A program made the translations under genes and the position numbers. Under the pieces are notes generated by a model. It was not told the DNA's origin, did no database searches, and saw only the letters and a list, made by a program, of their open reading frames with translations. Below are positions 63,512 to 64,000 of a stretch of DNA of 64,000 nt, in pieces. Source of the stretch: Streptomyces ficellus (GTDB lineage: Bacteria; Actinomycetota; Actinomycetes; Streptomycetales; Streptomycetaceae); assembly GCF_009739905.1 (NCBI RefSeq), contig NZ_CP034279.1, positions 1,922,001 to 1,986,000 of the forward strand, written 5' to 3'. How positions within the stretch are numbered: position 1 is the first letter of the stretch; each line of letters begins with the position of its first letter.

Positions 63512-63584
63512 TACCCCCGACCGGATTCGAACCGGCGCTACCGCCTTGAGAGGGCGGCGTGCTAGGCCGCTACACAACGGGGGC
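63512..63584 (-). tRNA. tRNA-Glu (CTC)
   Basis: 73 nt, the third identical copy; anticodon CTC. Follows the upstream tRNA-Gln by 39 bases. Confidence 0.97.
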
Positions 63585-63623
63585 TTTGCGGATGCCATCC
63601 GCGATGCAGATAAGCTCTGCGAG

Positions 63624-63695
63624 CTGGCCTACCAGGACTCGAACCTAGACTAACTGAACCAGAATCAGTCGTGCTGCCAATTACACCATAGGCCA
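63624..63695 (-). tRNA. tRNA-Gln (CTG)
   Basis: 72 nt, identical to 63286-63357; first gene of the cluster in transcription order. Confidence 0.97.
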
Positions 63696-63700
63696 CCAAA

Positions 63701-63727
63701 ACGCAACCCCCGGTGGGGATTTTGTTC
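63701..63727 (-). terminator. Possible HAD gene terminator
   Basis: AACCCCC (63705-63711) and GGGGATT (63715-63721) with a GGT loop; on the minus strand the stem is followed by GCGTTTTGG. It would end HAD-gene transcripts before the tRNA cluster. Confidence 0.4.
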
Positions 63728-63784
63728 GGGTTACGCTTCCGGGTCCCGGCCTTTCGGCTCGCTTCCCTCGGCGCAGGAAGAACA

Positions 63785-64000
63785 TTACCCGAAGGAGTCC
63801 GGGGCTCCAAAACGGGTATCGCCGCGCAGCAGGCCGGGGAGCTGGTCGAGGCCCGTGATCGTCGTCAGCTCGGGCCTCCCGCCCGTCCCGCGCCGGTCCA
63901 GCCAGATGCCGGTGAGCCCCGCCTCGACGGCGCCCCGGGCGTCGATGTCCGGGTGGTCACCGACGTACGCCACGTCCGCCGGGCGCAGCCGGAGGGCGTC
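63785..64000 (-). CDS. HAD-family hydrolase, C-terminal part (cut by window edge)
   Basis: The last 71 residues of a HAD superfamily phosphatase. VAYVGDHPDIDARGAVEAGL is the GD(x)nD motif IV with the two metal-binding acids, and GIWLDRRGT is the following strand-turn of phosphoglycolate phosphatase/YjjG-type enzymes. The N-terminal DxD nucleophile is outside the window; the substrate is unknown. Ends in TAA at 63785, 89 bases upstream of the tRNA-Gln. Confidence 0.85.
   Translation of the reverse strand, partial: DALRLRPADVAYVGDHPDIDARGAVEAGLTGIWLDRRGTGGRPELTTITGLDQLPGLLRGDTRFGAPDSFG

Noticed and set aside
63188..63653. Two plus-strand frames that encode the repeated peptide TPDRIRTGATALRGRRARPL
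   Set aside because: They are antisense readings of identical tRNA-Glu genes, a known source of spurious proteins.
63195..63695. Regularly spaced near-identical repeats resembling a CRISPR array
   Set aside because: The repeats fold as tRNA-Glu and tRNA-Gln; spacers are irregular and no cas genes are present.

Overview
The window is a GC-rich actinobacterial chromosome segment that I read as Streptomyces. The signs are very high third-position GC, frequent GTG starts, whiG, nsdA, absB-type rnc and ndgR, a lysine/alanine-tailed HU protein, GlnK with an adenylylation-type Tyr51, four tandem type I signal peptidases and a streptomycete order of housekeeping genes. I cannot name the species. Most genes lie on the minus strand.

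Region by region. 1-4.0 kb: cdsA (cut by the window edge), frr, pyrH, tsf and rpsB, a translation, nucleotide and phospholipid block. 4.2-7.9 kb: a degenerate M23-type protein, a dispersed repeat, a TetR regulator, whiG and dprA. 8.0-17.4 kb: comM, yraN, a DUF2469 gene, a NUDIX gene, four signal peptidases, rplS, trmD, rimM, khpA and rpsP. 17.5-23.4 kb: an HExxH/zinc-ribbon protein, a methyltransferase, a second FtsH-like protease, another copy of the repeat and ffh. 23.5-29.5 kb: the nitrogen operon amtB-glnK-glnD with a GlnR-type site, then nsdA. 29.9-36.1 kb: a Prim-Pol-like gene, ftsY, a probably accessory NCS1 permease plus LLM oxidoreductase pair, and a glucose-permease-like gene (glcP) with an elaborate promoter. 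36.2-43.0 kb: smc, a small coiled-coil gene, acylphosphatase, a CAP-domain secreted protein and mutM. 43.1-51.7 kb: rnc, rpmF, a DUF177 gene, a DivIVA-like gene, coaD, rsmD, recG, a fakA/YloV-like gene and rpmB. 51.8-59.7 kb: thiD, thiL, a stand-alone RAM domain, a DUF3515 lipoprotein, ddlA, gpsA, plsC, cofC, a Csp-like gene, hupS and a small helical gene. 60.1-64 kb: leuD, leuC, divergent ndgR, five tRNA genes (three Glu-CTC, two Gln-CTG) and the C-terminus of a HAD hydrolase.

Functionally this is a core region: ribosome assembly and tRNA modification, SRP targeting (ffh, ftsY) with signal processing, chromosome organisation (smc, hupS), DNA processing and repair (dprA, comM, recG, mutM), nitrogen sensing and developmental control. 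I found no prophage, CRISPR array, insertion sequence or biosynthetic cluster, and no clear new multi-gene system. The most interesting signals are non-coding: a 27-bp module of two DnaA-box-like 9-mers around ACCGGCCGG at two loci, an inverted pair of about 200-bp intergenic repeats, and a glcP promoter with a palindrome at the predicted transcription start. Among proteins, the M23 homologue that lacks both catalytic histidines and the sipX/sipY overlap stand out.
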